From: Flavobacterium sp. KMS
GTDB taxonomy: Bacteria > Bacteroidota > Bacteroidia > Flavobacteriales > Flavobacteriaceae
Length of the DNA stretch: 64,000 nt
Reading direction: 5' to 3'
NCBI RefSeq assembly: GCF_000813005.1
Contig: NZ_JSYP01000026.1
Location: 62,001 to 126,000 of the forward strand
Position 1 is the stretch's first letter. The number at the start of each line of letters is the position of its first letter. Below, in pieces: positions 27,554 to 36,334 of this stretch. The position numbers were made by a program, and so were the translations under genes. Under the pieces are notes generated by a model. It was not told the origin of the DNA. It was given only the letters and a program-made list of their open reading frames with translations, and did no database searches.

Positions 27554-28177
27554 TTATTTTGTATCCTGATTGATTCGTTCATAATATATTTCTTCATTAT
27601 CTAAATCAATTTTAGCTTTACCCGAATCTGTTATTTTTCCAGTATTAATAGCTCGGAGATTTTTTGAATATTCATCTATATAATAACTCCATAATCGCTT
27701 ATCCGAAGTTAACATTTCTGTTATGTGATTGTTTTTTTCAAAAGAATCATAAAAAATAATCTCTTCTGTTTTAATCAATTTCATTTCTTTCGTACTCTTA
27801 TTCTGCAAATAATACGAAATTTTATCGGCATCAATAATCATCAACTCATTTTCAACCTTATCACTTTTTAAATTCTTATGTGACCAACTCGGAATATTTC
27901 CGTTCATTTTCCATGTTCCAACCAATTTATCGATTAGTTTTTTTCTGATAACTGGTTTTAACGAATCAAATTTATTTTTAGAAATTTTCCCTAATTCAGA
28001 ATCTGGTTTTATTTTATAAGCAAATAAAAAAAAGTCTGCCGCTGCAGCAAATTCATTTTTATCAAAATAAGAAATAGCCGAATCATATTTATTCTTTTGG
28101 AGCCACATTTTTTGATCTGACTGTGACCAAGATTGAAATGAAAATAAGAAAAGAAAAAGGAACGTAAAATTTTTCAT
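27554..28177 (-). CDS. Exported protein of unknown function
   Basis: About 207 residues when started at the ATG at 28177 (MKNFTFLFLFLFSFQSWSQ), which gives a normal signal peptide; an in-frame start 39 bp upstream would bury it. The mature part has a short TPR-like helix pair (AISYFDKNEFAAAADFFLFAYK) and a beta-rich C-terminal half with KLVGTWKMNG, which recalls lipocalin-like domains. No family is recognised with certainty. It has its own terminator. Confidence 0.7.
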   Translation of the reverse strand: MKNFTFLFLFLFSFQSWSQSDQKMWLQKNKYDSAISYFDKNEFAAAADFFLFAYKIKPDSELGKISKNKFDSLKPVIRKKLIDKLVGTWKMNGNIPSWSHKNLKSDKVENELMIIDADKISYYLQNKSTKEMKLIKTEEIIFYDSFEKNNHITEMLTSDKRLWSYYIDEYSKNLRAINTGKITDSGKAKIDLDNEEIYYERINQDTK

Positions 28178-28254
28178 GGTATTTTTTGTAATTCTATATA
28201 TAATATATTGAAGCAAAAATACTACAAATTAAACAAACTCTCTTATATATAAAA

Positions 28255-28294
28255 CAAAAAAACCGCCTTACTCCAGATGGATTAAGACGGCTTT
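28255..28294 (-). terminator. Intrinsic terminator of gapN
   Basis: On the minus strand AAAGCCGTCTTAATCC pairs with GGAGTAAGGCGGTTT, with a T-run after it. It shares most of its sequence with the terminator 750 bp to the left. Confidence 0.8.
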
Positions 28295-28313
28295 AAACAT
28301 TAAAAAATAGCTA

Positions 28314-29894
28314 CTACAAGATATAATCGGTATTTATAAAATTCGATTCTTTACTATTTAATAATTCTTGCAAAATGGCATTATTGTAATCATTATCTTT
28401 TGATGCTACGAATGTTCTTATAGAGAACGAACGTAAGGCATCGTGAATGCTTAAGGTTCCTACAGCCGAATCTTTACGACCTGTAAATGGGAAAACATCT
28501 GGTCCTCTCTGGCAAGAACTATTCAGGTTTACTCTGCACACTAAATTTACCAAAGTATCAATAAGTGGTGCAATCGTTTTAATGTCTTTACCAAACAAAC
28601 TTACTTGTTGTCCGTAATTAGACTCGGCCATATCATTTAATGGTTCTTGAATATCCTTAAAGGTCAAGATAGGTACAACTGGGCCAAATTGTTCTTCGTG
28701 ATATACACGCATTTTTTTATTTATCGGGAATAAAACAGCTGGAAATATATAATTCTCTGTGTGTAACCCTCCTTTTTCATTAATTATTTTTGCTCCTTTA
28801 TGAGTAGCATCATGTATTAATTCCTGGATATAATGTGGTTTCTCTGGCTCAGGAAGCGGCGTAAGCGAAACTGATTTATCCCATGGATTCCCAAAAATCA
28901 AAGAATCTACTTTTGCTGCAAAGCGTTTATTAAATTCTTCGGCTATAGATTCATGCACATATAAAATCTTTAGTGCAGTACAACGTTGTCCGTTAAACGA
29001 TAAAGTACCAACAACACATTCCTGAATAGCCAAATCTAAATCGGCATCTGGTAAAATAATCGCAGGATTTTTTGCTTCTAGTCCTAATACTAAACGTAAC
29101 CTGTTTTTATTAGGATGCTGATCTTGTAATGCAATAGCCGATTTACTATTTCCTATTAAAGCCAAAATATCTACTTTTCCAGATTTCATAATTGGCGATG
29201 CTACTTCTCTACCTCTACCATATACAATATTAATTGCTCCTTTTGGGAAACTACTTCTAAAAGCTTCTAATAAAGGTGACAATAATAAAACACCGTGTTT
29301 TGCAGGTTTAAAAATTACAGGATTCCCCATAATCAATGCCGGAATAAGCAATGAAAATGTTTCGTTTAATGGGTAATTATAAGGTCCAAGACATAATACA
29401 ACCCCTAGAGGCCCTCTTCGTACCATGGCGTTTATTCCTTGTACTTTAGAGAAACTTGCTCCACGAGAATTTAATTCCTTGTAACTATCGATAGTATCGT
29501 AAATATACTCTACCGTTCTATCAAACTCTTTCTCAGAATCCCCTAATGATTTCCCGATTTCCCACATCAATAGTTTTACAACTTCGGCACGAGTGGTTTT
29601 CATTTGAGAAACAAAATTCTCCATACATTTTATACGATCCACAACTTTCATTGTCGGCCATAAACCTTGTCCTTTATTGTAGGCTGCAGTTGCAGATTCT
29701 ACAACTTCCATAGCTTCGGCCTCTCCCATAAAAGGAATAGATCCCAATAAAGTTGGCGTATATTTTTCGGTAGATGATATGGTAGAAAAAACAGGTGTGG
29801 TTTGCCCTGTCCATTTTTTTAACTCTCCGTTTACAAGATAGGTATCCTGTACCAATGGAGTATTTATTTGGTATTCCTCTGGTATAAAACTCAT
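28314..29894 (-). CDS. gapN: NADP-dependent non-phosphorylating glyceraldehyde-3-phosphate dehydrogenase
   Basis: The 526-residue aldehyde dehydrogenase has the catalytic Cys in [11 protein letters not shown] and the general-base Glu in [23 protein letters not shown] and [10 protein letters not shown] form the coenzyme region, and [10 protein letters not shown] is also conserved. The C-terminal [20 protein letters not shown] followed by [17 protein letters not shown] is the signature of GapN-type enzymes, which oxidise glyceraldehyde 3-phosphate to 3-phosphoglycerate and make NADPH. The gene stands alone, with its own terminator. Confidence 0.93.
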   Translation of the reverse strand: MSFIPEEYQINTPLVQDTYLVNGELKKWTGQTTPVFSTISSTEKYTPTLLGSIPFMGEAEAMEVVESATAAYNKGQGLWPTMKVVDRIKCMENFVSQMKTTRAEVVKLLMWEIGKSLGDSEKEFDRTVEYIYDTIDSYKELNSRGASFSKVQGINAMVRRGPLGVVLCLGPYNYPLNETFSLLIPALIMGNPVIFKPAKHGVLLLSPLLEAFRSSFPKGAINIVYGRGREVASPIMKSGKVDILALIGNSKSAIALQDQHPNKNRLRLVLGLEAKNPAIILPDADLDLAIQECVVGTLSFNGQRCTALKILYVHESIAEEFNKRFAAKVDSLIFGNPWDKSVSLTPLPEPEKPHYIQELIHDATHKGAKIINEKGGLHTENYIFPAVLFPINKKMRVYHEEQFGPVVPILTFKDIQEPLNDMAESNYGQQVSLFGKDIKTIAPLIDTLVNLVCRVNLNSSCQRGPDVFPFTGRKDSAVGTLSIHDALRSFSIRTFVASKDNDYNNAILQELLNSKESNFINTDYIL

Positions 29895-29933
29895 TATTTG
29901 GTTATTTAGTTTTTGGTTATTTAGTTTATAGAA

Positions 29934-29958
29934 AATAAAAAAGAGGCACGCGCCTCTT
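29934..29958 (-). terminator. Intrinsic terminator of the rhodanese gene
   Basis: AAGAGGC and GCCTCTT form a stem with a four-base loop, and the minus strand continues with TTTTTTATTTTC. It ends the small rhodanese transcript just before gapN. Confidence 0.85.
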
Positions 29959-29964
29959 CTTTAT

Positions 29965-30276
29965 TTATGGTGTAACGGTTTCTCCGTCCCAGTCTAGTAT
30001 ACCTCCTAATAAATTGTAGGCGTTATCAAACCCCATCTCATTCATTATTTGGCACGCTTTTGCACTTCTGGCTCCAGAACGACAGTACACATAATAATTT
30101 TTATTTTTATCTAATTCCTCTAGCTCATAAATAAAAGCCTGTCCTTTATTGATATCAATATTAAGAGCATTTTCTATATAGCCATCATTGTATTCGTCTT
30201 CAGTTCTTACATCAAGTATAACTGCATTTTCGTCAGCTTCAAATTGAGCTACCCAATCTTCTTGTGATAAATTCAT
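29965..30276 (-). CDS. Single-domain rhodanese-like protein
   Basis: The 103-residue protein is one rhodanese domain with VILDVRTEDEYNDGYIENAL and the active-site loop YCRSGARSAKAC, where the first Cys would carry the persulfide. It probably handles sulfane sulfur in the cytoplasm; there is no signal peptide. It is divergent from the Crp/Fnr regulator, and sulfur-transport and persulfide genes follow further right. A -7 match lies about 95 bp upstream. Confidence 0.9.
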   Translation of the reverse strand: MNLSQEDWVAQFEADENAVILDVRTEDEYNDGYIENALNIDINKGQAFIYELEELDKNKNYYVYCRSGARSAKACQIMNEMGFDNAYNLLGGILDWDGETVTP

Positions 30277-30707
30277 GATATCGTATTTTTAGGTAAAATT
30301 ACAACGTTTTTGGCAAACTATAAACCTCCTATTTGTGATTTATATTATAATTCGTAGAAAACGTTTTAGCAAAGATATAATAATCAACGAATTCTGTTTT
30401 CTACAAATAATTTTTAAAAATACAGTCTACAAAACCCATAGAAAATAGGATATTATTATTTGAGTAAATTGGCTTTTAAATAAAAAACACTACCTAATTA
30501 ATACCATAATAATCGGTTATCTTTGTAATAAATTATACTTTTAAAAGTCATTTTAACAAAAACATCTGAAACAGATTTCATAAATCAACACAAATTAATT
30601 CATGACTCTAGACTAAAAGTCGAAGAGGCGAAGCAAATTCGTGGCAAAAAATAAAATCTCAATATAAGAGTTTTTAAAATTTTCTAAGTGTTTAAAAAAC
30701 AACATCA
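30277..30707. promoter_or_regulatory. Divergent control region of rhodanese and Crp/Fnr genes
   Basis: Two opposite -7 elements of the same sequence, TATCTTTG, are found: 30370-30377 on the minus strand for the rhodanese gene and 30518-30525 on the plus strand for the regulator gene. The regulator mRNA would have a leader of about 175 bases, long for this genome; its function is not evident. No gene is seen in this 431-bp gap. Confidence 0.5.
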
Positions 30708-31334
30708 ATGCAAACTCCTTTAAAAAACATATTTCCAAACTTTTCTAACGAATTAATTTCAGCTATCGAAAGTAATGCTACTATGCAGGATTCCGAAGCA
30801 GGAACTATCTTAATGCGAACGGGACAATACATAAAAAATACGGTTTTAATAACCAAAGGCAAAATCAAGATTTACCGTGAAGGCGAAGATGGTGGCGAGT
30901 TTTTTATGTATTATTTACAACCAGGTCAGGCTTGTGCCATATCTATGATTTGTGCTACCAAGAGCGAGAAAAGTCAGATTATGGCAAAAGTAGTCGAAGA
31001 TGTTTCAGTAGTTATGATTCCGTTAACCTTAATGGATAAATGGATGATGGAACACCGCAGTTGGTACGAATTTGTTATCGAAACTTACAGAAGTCGTTTT
31101 GAAGAAGTCCTGGAAGTTGTAGATAGTATTGCATTCCGATCTATGGATGAACGCTTAGAGTTTTATCTGAAACGTCATAAAGATGCTTGCGGATGTACCG
31201 AACTAAAAGTATCTCATCAAGAAATTGCAACCGAACTTAATACCTCACGAGAAGTAATTTCGCGCTTATTAAAAAAAATGGAACAACGAGGTTTGGTTAA
31301 GTTAAACCGAAACCAAATTGAGCTTTTGAAATAA
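30708..31334 (+). CDS. Crp/Fnr-family transcriptional regulator
   Basis: The 208-residue protein has a cyclic-nucleotide-binding-like beta barrel (about 20-115) and a winged helix at the end with SHQEIATELNTSREVISRLL. Four cysteines are visible: Cys76 and Cys82 in the barrel (QACAISMICATKS) and Cys161 and Cys163 before the DNA-binding domain (ACGCTEL). There is no Fnr N-terminal Cys cluster. With rhodanese, TauE/SafE and MBL-rhodanese neighbours, it may sense sulfide, persulfide or redox state; this is inference. Confidence 0.9.
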   Translation: MQTPLKNIFPNFSNELISAIESNATMQDSEAGTILMRTGQYIKNTVLITKGKIKIYREGEDGGEFFMYYLQPGQACAISMICATKSEKSQIMAKVVEDVSVVMIPLTLMDKWMMEHRSWYEFVIETYRSRFEEVLEVVDSIAFRSMDERLEFYLKRHKDACGCTELKVSHQEIATELNTSREVISRLLKKMEQRGLVKLNRNQIELLK

Positions 31335-31354
31335 AACATTTCATTTAAAATTGA

Positions 31355-31416
31355 ACCATTAAGAGATTAAGAAAAGTTAAGTCTTGCTTCTTAATTAAAC
31401 TTAATCTCTTAATGGT
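31355..31416. repeat. Perfect 17-bp inverted repeat after the Crp/Fnr gene
   Basis: ACCATTAAGAGATTAAG (31355-31371) and CTTAATCTCTTAATGGT (31400-31416) are exact reverse complements with a 28-base loop. It could act as a weak terminator or mRNA-end structure between the regulator and the TauE gene. Confidence 0.8.
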
Positions 31417-31523
31417 AAAACTCCCTAACAGCAAAGCGAAATTTGCATTTAATAAACCCAATGTGATAAATGTTACTGTAGCTTATGTTTTAAGAAACAA
31501 CCTTTGTATCAAAAAAATCATCA

Positions 31524-32309
31524 ATGGAATATTTAGGTTACTTTGCTTCAATTATTATAGGACTTTCATTAGGCTTAATTGGCGGAGGGGGATCTATTCT
31601 TACTATCCCAATTTTAGTCTATTTATTTAAGATAAATCCAGAGCAAGCCACTACATATTCATTGTTTATAGTAGGAATCACAGCGTTATTTGGGAGTTAT
31701 AGCCATTACAAAATGGGGAATCTCAAGCTTAAATCGGCATTGTATTTTGCCATTCCATCGGTTGTTTCCATCTTGATTATTAGAGAAGTAATCTTTCCTC
31801 AGATTGCAGCAACATTATTTTCAGTTGCTTCCTATACCGTTTCCAAAGATTTCCTAATCATGCTTATTTTCTCGGTATTAATGATAGCAGCAGCCATCTC
31901 GATGATTAAGAAAAACAAAGCCGAACTAAAACCAACAGAAACCAATTACAACAAACTAAGTATAATAGGATTTATAGTTGGTATCGTAACAGGATTTCTA
32001 GGTGCTGGCGGAGGTTTTTTAATTATTCCTGCGCTAATATTCTTTGCCAATTTGCCAATGAAACAAGCCGTAGGAACATCATTGCTTATAATTTTTATTA
32101 ATTCCTCCATAGGTTTTGGAGGAGATTTATACATAGGAACTCCCGTAGATTATATCTTTTTATTAGAAATTTCGGGCATTGCTCTTTTAGGAATGCTTAT
32201 AGGAACACAACTCTCCAAAAAAATCGATGGTACTAAATTAAAACCCCTATTTGGATGGTTTGTATTAGTAATGGGATTTTATATAATTACTAAAGAAATT
32301 TTCTTTTAA
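31524..32309 (+). CDS. TauE/SafE-family sulfite/organosulfur exporter
   Basis: The 261-residue membrane protein has about eight helices in two similar halves, each opening with a Gly-rich stretch: GLSLGLIGGGGSILTIPILV and VTGFLGAGGGFLIIPALIFF. This is the standard TauE/SafE pattern; the family moves sulfite, sulfoacetate or related anions. Position next to the Crp/Fnr gene and near persulfide genes supports a role in sulfur detoxification. The start at 31524 follows AACCTTTG at about 31498, a partial promoter match. Confidence 0.9.
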   Translation: MEYLGYFASIIIGLSLGLIGGGGSILTIPILVYLFKINPEQATTYSLFIVGITALFGSYSHYKMGNLKLKSALYFAIPSVVSILIIREVIFPQIAATLFSVASYTVSKDFLIMLIFSVLMIAAAISMIKKNKAELKPTETNYNKLSIIGFIVGIVTGFLGAGGGFLIIPALIFFANLPMKQAVGTSLLIIFINSSIGFGGDLYIGTPVDYIFLLEISGIALLGMLIGTQLSKKIDGTKLKPLFGWFVLVMGFYIITKEIFF

Positions 32310-32449
32310 GATAATTTCAATTTAATCTTTGTTGTCTTTCTGATTATATATTAAAGAGTCAAAACTTTTTTAATTCATTAAATAAAAATAAGCTTGAGGA
32401 AACTTTTTTCAGTACATTTAACTTAATACTGGTATTACGAATTAACCTT

Positions 32450-33487
32450 ATGGCAAAAACAATCAAACAATACGAAGAAAGTTTATTTACTGAAGACGAT
32501 GGAAGTAAATTCTCTAAAATAAAAGACAAACTAATAAAAAGCTTCTCCTCTACCGACAGAGAAAAAGTCATCGAAATTTTAATTCAATATTCAAAAGATG
32601 GCAAAATGCTACATTGGAGAAATTTCTTGTTGACTGACATTATTGATCTGGCAAAAGAAGACGAAACAAATTACATTGACTTCTTCAAATGGACAATTAC
32701 AAAACCCGAACTTACTTATTGGGGAATCGATGGACTCATAAAAACAAAAGGAGAAAAAGCATATAAAACGCTGATTGAGTTAGCTCAAGACGAAAACTTA
32801 CCAACAGACGTTCGCGCAAAAGCAATCAAAAGTATTGCAATACATAGCAAACAACCTTTTGACCGTGATTTACCAAAAGATCCTGGTTATTGGAAAATTG
32901 AAAACTTTAGGATTAACGAATTATTAGATTGGCAAAGCAAAGCCTACAAACAAGGCTCAGGTCATAAAGAACCCAAAATTCATCCAACATTAAAAAATCC
33001 AAAAACAGAACTAGAAAAAGCAGTTTCTAAACTAGACGACAAATTAAAAATAGAAAGAGATAAGCAACAAGATTTATCAAATCCTTCGGATTGGCTTGCA
33101 ATTGCCGACGAAAACAAAATTGCAGCAATAGAACAAAAATGGAAACTACCAGAAAATTATCTGCTATTTCTTAAGAACTATTCCCCAATTAATGTATTTA
33201 TCGACGATGAAAAATTCTTTCAAGGATTAAATTTATATGGAGCCAATGATTTAATCAAATCCCAAAATGGTTATTCATTCAACTCAATGACATCTGAAAT
33301 TCTTACCGATTGGCCTCCTAATTATATTGTAATTGCCGATGCAGGCGCTGATCCATACTGTATTGATATTGCAAACATTACAAACAACGACGCACCAATT
33401 TATACAAGTATGCATGGAAATGGAAAATGGGAATTCGAAATATATGCAGACTCATTCGTTGATTTTTTAAAAGACATCGTAGAGTAA
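32450..33487 (+). CDS. SMI1/KNR4 (SUKH) domain protein with helical-repeat N-terminus
   Basis: The 345-residue protein has an alpha-helical first half with a HEAT-like pair (KAYKTLIELAQDENLPTDVRAKAIKSIAI, in pieces) and a SUKH-1 domain from about 225: IAAIEQKWKLPENYLLFLKNYSP, then WPPNYIVIADAGADPYCIDI and the final FVDFLKDIVE. SUKH proteins often serve as immunity proteins for contact-dependent toxins. No toxin gene is adjacent, so its partner may be elsewhere or lost. Confidence 0.82.
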   Translation: MAKTIKQYEESLFTEDDGSKFSKIKDKLIKSFSSTDREKVIEILIQYSKDGKMLHWRNFLLTDIIDLAKEDETNYIDFFKWTITKPELTYWGIDGLIKTKGEKAYKTLIELAQDENLPTDVRAKAIKSIAIHSKQPFDRDLPKDPGYWKIENFRINELLDWQSKAYKQGSGHKEPKIHPTLKNPKTELEKAVSKLDDKLKIERDKQQDLSNPSDWLAIADENKIAAIEQKWKLPENYLLFLKNYSPINVFIDDEKFFQGLNLYGANDLIKSQNGYSFNSMTSEILTDWPPNYIVIADAGADPYCIDIANITNNDAPIYTSMHGNGKWEFEIYADSFVDFLKDIVE

Positions 33488-33522
33488 TCTTTTTCAAAGT
33501 TCTTTTTACTTTGACAAAGATT
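33486..33522. terminator. Bidirectional terminator hairpin
   Basis: AATCTTTTTCAAAGT and ACTTTGACAAAGATT pair with one mismatch around a seven-base loop. It sits between convergent genes and overlaps the last base of both stop codons. It uses the same CTTTGTCAAAGT word as the umuC-umuD spacer. Confidence 0.7.
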
Positions 33523-34354
33523 ATAACTCATATTTCCATTTCATTTCTTTATTATCAAACTCAATTTTCAGATAACGAATATGGCTAACAGGAATCTTAG
33601 TTATATTATGGCGCTTTATTTCCCAATCTTTAACTGACATAACTAAGTCAATTGCATCTTTTTCGAATTCAGTATATGGGCGTTTCTTTTTAATGTTTAA
33701 TTCCCTTTGCAAACCATATATAGAATCATACTTAAACTCCCCTTCCGAGTTTACCAGATCTATACCTGTAAAAAGAGAAATTAATTTTCCGTTTTTGTCT
33801 ATATACAATCCCAATAAAACATGTCGATTTCCATAATCTTTAAGCTTTCCTGCTTTAAAAATAGAATCAATGTTAGAAATCGGATTAGGGAGATTAAAAT
33901 CACTTTCGAATTGATAAATAAAATCATCAATTTTAAATTTATTCCCATTTTCCAACATCTTCTCATTGAGAACAACATTATTAGTCCATTTCAATGAAGC
34001 CGAATTAGAACAGTTTTTTTCAAACACTAATTTCCCATTCCTTTCAGAGGCATATACAACCCATTCCTCATTTACAAAAGCTTCCCAATAACAAGAATTT
34101 TGAGCGCCTTTCTTTTGGTATCTAAAAGTAAATGACAATTCATTTGGAATATTCTCGTTTTTATAACTTTTCAGAACCTTAAATGTGATCGTATAATTAG
34201 AAGAATCTTTATCAAAACTCTTTTGTATTATTCTTCCAGTAAATACCTCTTTTGAGGAATAAAATTCTAATATAGCTTTCGGAATATCGCAATCACATGC
34301 AAAACTATTAATACATCCGAAAAAGAAAAAAAACAGCGTAATTATGTATTTCAT
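33521..34354 (-). CDS. Exported NTR/TIMP-like domain protein
   Basis: The 277-residue product has a signal peptide (FFFFFGCINSFACDC). The mature N-terminus CDCDIPKAILEFYSSKEVFTG and later NSCYWEAFVNEEWVVYA and EKNCSNSAS give the Cys pattern of NTR (netrin/TIMP-like) beta-barrel domains. The last 120 residues form a second segment with KLKDYGNRHVLLGLYIDKNG, a TonB-C-like or energy-transducer-like fold. Function unknown. Confidence 0.7.
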   Translation of the reverse strand: MKYIITLFFFFFGCINSFACDCDIPKAILEFYSSKEVFTGRIIQKSFDKDSSNYTITFKVLKSYKNENIPNELSFTFRYQKKGAQNSCYWEAFVNEEWVVYASERNGKLVFEKNCSNSASLKWTNNVVLNEKMLENGNKFKIDDFIYQFESDFNLPNPISNIDSIFKAGKLKDYGNRHVLLGLYIDKNGKLISLFTGIDLVNSEGEFKYDSIYGLQRELNIKKKRPYTEFEKDAIDLVMSVKDWEIKRHNITKIPVSHIRYLKIEFDNKEMKWKYEL

Positions 34355-34413
34355 TTATTAAAATAATTCGTTCGAAACTAAATAACTAAAATTATTATTT
34401 AGAATTATATTTG

Positions 34414-34495
34414 GGGCGTTCCCTTTGGTCGGGCTATCCGCTATATCTTTTTATTAGAAAAAAATAAAAAGGATAACGCTCCTATCCCTAACGCG
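34414..34495. repeat. Dispersed repeat of the GGGCGTT...CTATATCTTTTT...TCCCTAACGC type
   Basis: The element starts with GGGGCGTTCCCTTTGGTCGG, has CCGCTATATCTTTTT and an A-rich middle, and ends with AAGGATAACGCTCCTATCCC then TAACGC. A second diverged copy is at 53060-53173. Both have reverse-complementary ends (GGGCGTT / AACGC), so the transcript would fold. The 34355-34663 gap contains this and the next repeat and no gene. Confidence 0.75.
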
Positions 34496-34557
34496 ACCAT
34501 AGAGATAATAATTTTTTGATTTTATAAAACGTTAAAAAAACAACTTTCAACACAAAA

Positions 34558-34646
34558 ATAGCGCGGATTTTCAATCCGTGCCCATTCCAACCAAAGCACT
34601 ATTTTTTTGATTTAGATTGTGGGCACGGATTAAAAATCCGCGCTAT
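34558..34646. repeat. Inverted repeat with ATAGCGCGGATT ends (REP-like)
   Basis: ATAGCGCGGATTTTCAATCC then GTGCCCA on the left pairs with TGGGCACGGATT then AAAAATCCGCGCTAT on the right. The two arms of about 26 bp are separated by about 37 bp. Each arm is itself partly palindromic (GGATTTTCAATCC). It lies immediately downstream of the barstar gene stop codon. Confidence 0.82.
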
Positions 34647-34663
34647 CGTGTTTGCTTTACTAT

Positions 34664-35134
34664 TTAATACCAAAAGAAATTATTAGCTCCAAAAGGATTT
34701 AAACTAAATGCTCTATTTTCTACTTTAACTAAAATTAAAAGTCTTTCTAAAAATATTAAATGCCTTTGGGCACTTGACACAAATACATCAATTAAAGTGT
34801 GAGCATCTTTTATATTCATATTATTAAAATTATCGAATATAACTACAAGACCATTCTCCTGAATTTCTATTTCATTTAAACATTCTTGTAATGCGTCCCA
34901 ATTATTTCCATAATAGTTCGGAAAATCAAATTGATTATGCAATGAATCATGCATTGCTTTTTTATCAGTCCATTCTGTACAATCAAACGTAATAATTTTA
35001 TATCCTTCAGAAACAAACCATTCTGTATTATCCTTTAAAACTTGATAATCATTATATGGTTTTAAAAAACCTCTAGACATAATCTCATAATCTAATCTCT
35101 TCCATGTTTCAGGTTCATTCTTAAATTTAATCAT
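34664..35134 (-). CDS. Barstar-family ribonuclease inhibitor protein
   Basis: The 156-residue protein carries the barstar signature: YKIITFDCTEWTDKKAMHD, then FPNYYGNNWDALQECLNEI with the Asn-Trp-Asp-Ala-Leu core that contacts the RNase active site. Barstar-like proteins neutralise barnase-type ribonucleases, often as immunity proteins. It is longer at both ends than B. amyloliquefaciens barstar (about 90 residues). No RNase gene is adjacent. Confidence 0.88.
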   Translation of the reverse strand: MIKFKNEPETWKRLDYEIMSRGFLKPYNDYQVLKDNTEWFVSEGYKIITFDCTEWTDKKAMHDSLHNQFDFPNYYGNNWDALQECLNEIEIQENGLVVIFDNFNNMNIKDAHTLIDVFVSSAQRHLIFLERLLILVKVENRAFSLNPFGANNFFWY

Positions 35135-35255
35135 AATTGCTTAAAATTATTATCAACTTGTTTTCCCATTGACTTCATCCAAAACAATTTCTAATTTTAG
35201 CTAAAACCAACTGCTAATCACATAATTAATTCGTGAAATTCGCGGCTAAAAAAAC

Positions 35256-36332
35256 TTAATGTTCCCCATATCCAATATCATCCATTTTACCACTAAAAAC
35301 ACGGTATTGAATAATAAAATAAACAATTACCAAAGCCAAAGCGATAAAAAACCAGCTCATTCCGGCTTCTAATCCGTATTCGTGCGCTGCAGTATTATAA
35401 ATCGTTAAAGAAGGATTTACATTATTGGTAGATGGCAAAACATTTGGAAAAATTGAAACTGCCGTAGAAGCAAAACCTCCCACAAGAAACAATGTAGAGA
35501 ATACAAATCCTAAACCGTCTTTTTTGTACGAGCGTACCTTAAATAATCCTATAATACCAATAAAAGTAATTAATGGGAAAACCCACAATATTGGCGTTTC
35601 AATAAAATTATGAAAAGGTTTTGGCTCTATAAAATGCCAAATTTGCAAGGATATAAACACCAAAATAAGCAATACGATATTGAGTTTAAAAACTACATTT
35701 TTTAGCTTTTCATTTAAAGAAGAATTGGTTTTAAAAATAATCCAGTTTGCACCATGAATCGTTAAAGCTACAACACTTACAATCCCCAAAAACAAAGTAA
35801 ACCAATCGATAATTCCTAATTCAGCCGCTTGCGGGCTAAAAGTAGGATTCCATAAAGGCAAAAAGAAAAAATGAGCTTCCTGAGTAGAAACACCGTTTAC
35901 AACCATACCTAAATTTACACCACGAACAATATTCCCTAAAGCAATCCCAAAGAATAAAGCCAATAGTAAACTCGCAATCCCAAATGCTTTATCCCAAATT
36001 ACCTCCCACATCGGATGATGAATTTGTCCGCGCATTTCAAGTCCAATTGCTCTAAAAATAAGCAACCACAAAATCATAATCAATGGCAGATAAAACCCGC
36101 TGAACGAAGATGCATATAAAATCGGGAAAGCAAAAAACAAAACACCTCCCGCAGCAATAATCCATACCTCATTGGCATCCCAAAAAGGGCCAATCGCACT
36201 GGTTATCGCTTTCTTATCTTTTTCTGTTTTGGCAAAAAATAAATGAATAATTCCTGCACCAAAATCATAACCGTCTAATACAATGTAAACGGCTAGAATT
36301 CCCATTAAAACTACGTACCAAAAAAATTCCAT
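35256..36332 (-). CDS. cydB: Cytochrome bd ubiquinol oxidase subunit II
   Basis: The 358-residue membrane protein has about eight helices and the CydB N-terminus LDGYDFGAGIIHLFFAKT, then GPFWDANEVWIIAAGG. It pairs with CydA to reduce oxygen to water without pumping protons. It begins 2 bp after the cydA stop codon. No CydX-like small protein could be found downstream. Confidence 0.94.
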   Translation of the reverse strand: MEFFWYVVLMGILAVYIVLDGYDFGAGIIHLFFAKTEKDKKAITSAIGPFWDANEVWIIAAGGVLFFAFPILYASSFSGFYLPLIMILWLLIFRAIGLEMRGQIHHPMWEVIWDKAFGIASLLLALFFGIALGNIVRGVNLGMVVNGVSTQEAHFFFLPLWNPTFSPQAAELGIIDWFTLFLGIVSVVALTIHGANWIIFKTNSSLNEKLKNVVFKLNIVLLILVFISLQIWHFIEPKPFHNFIETPILWVFPLITFIGIIGLFKVRSYKKDGLGFVFSTLFLVGGFASTAVSIFPNVLPSTNNVNPSLTIYNTAAHEYGLEAGMSWFFIALALVIVYFIIQYRVFSGKMDDIGYGEH

Positions 36333-36334
36333 AA

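Noticed and set aside
31412-31630. 72-codon open frame overlapping the TauE start
   Set aside because: It begins in the right arm of an inverted repeat and runs out of frame into the real TauE gene.
34355-35255. Toxin gene partner for barstar
   Set aside because: Both strands of the gaps next to the barstar gene were checked and hold only repeats, with no RNase-like frame.
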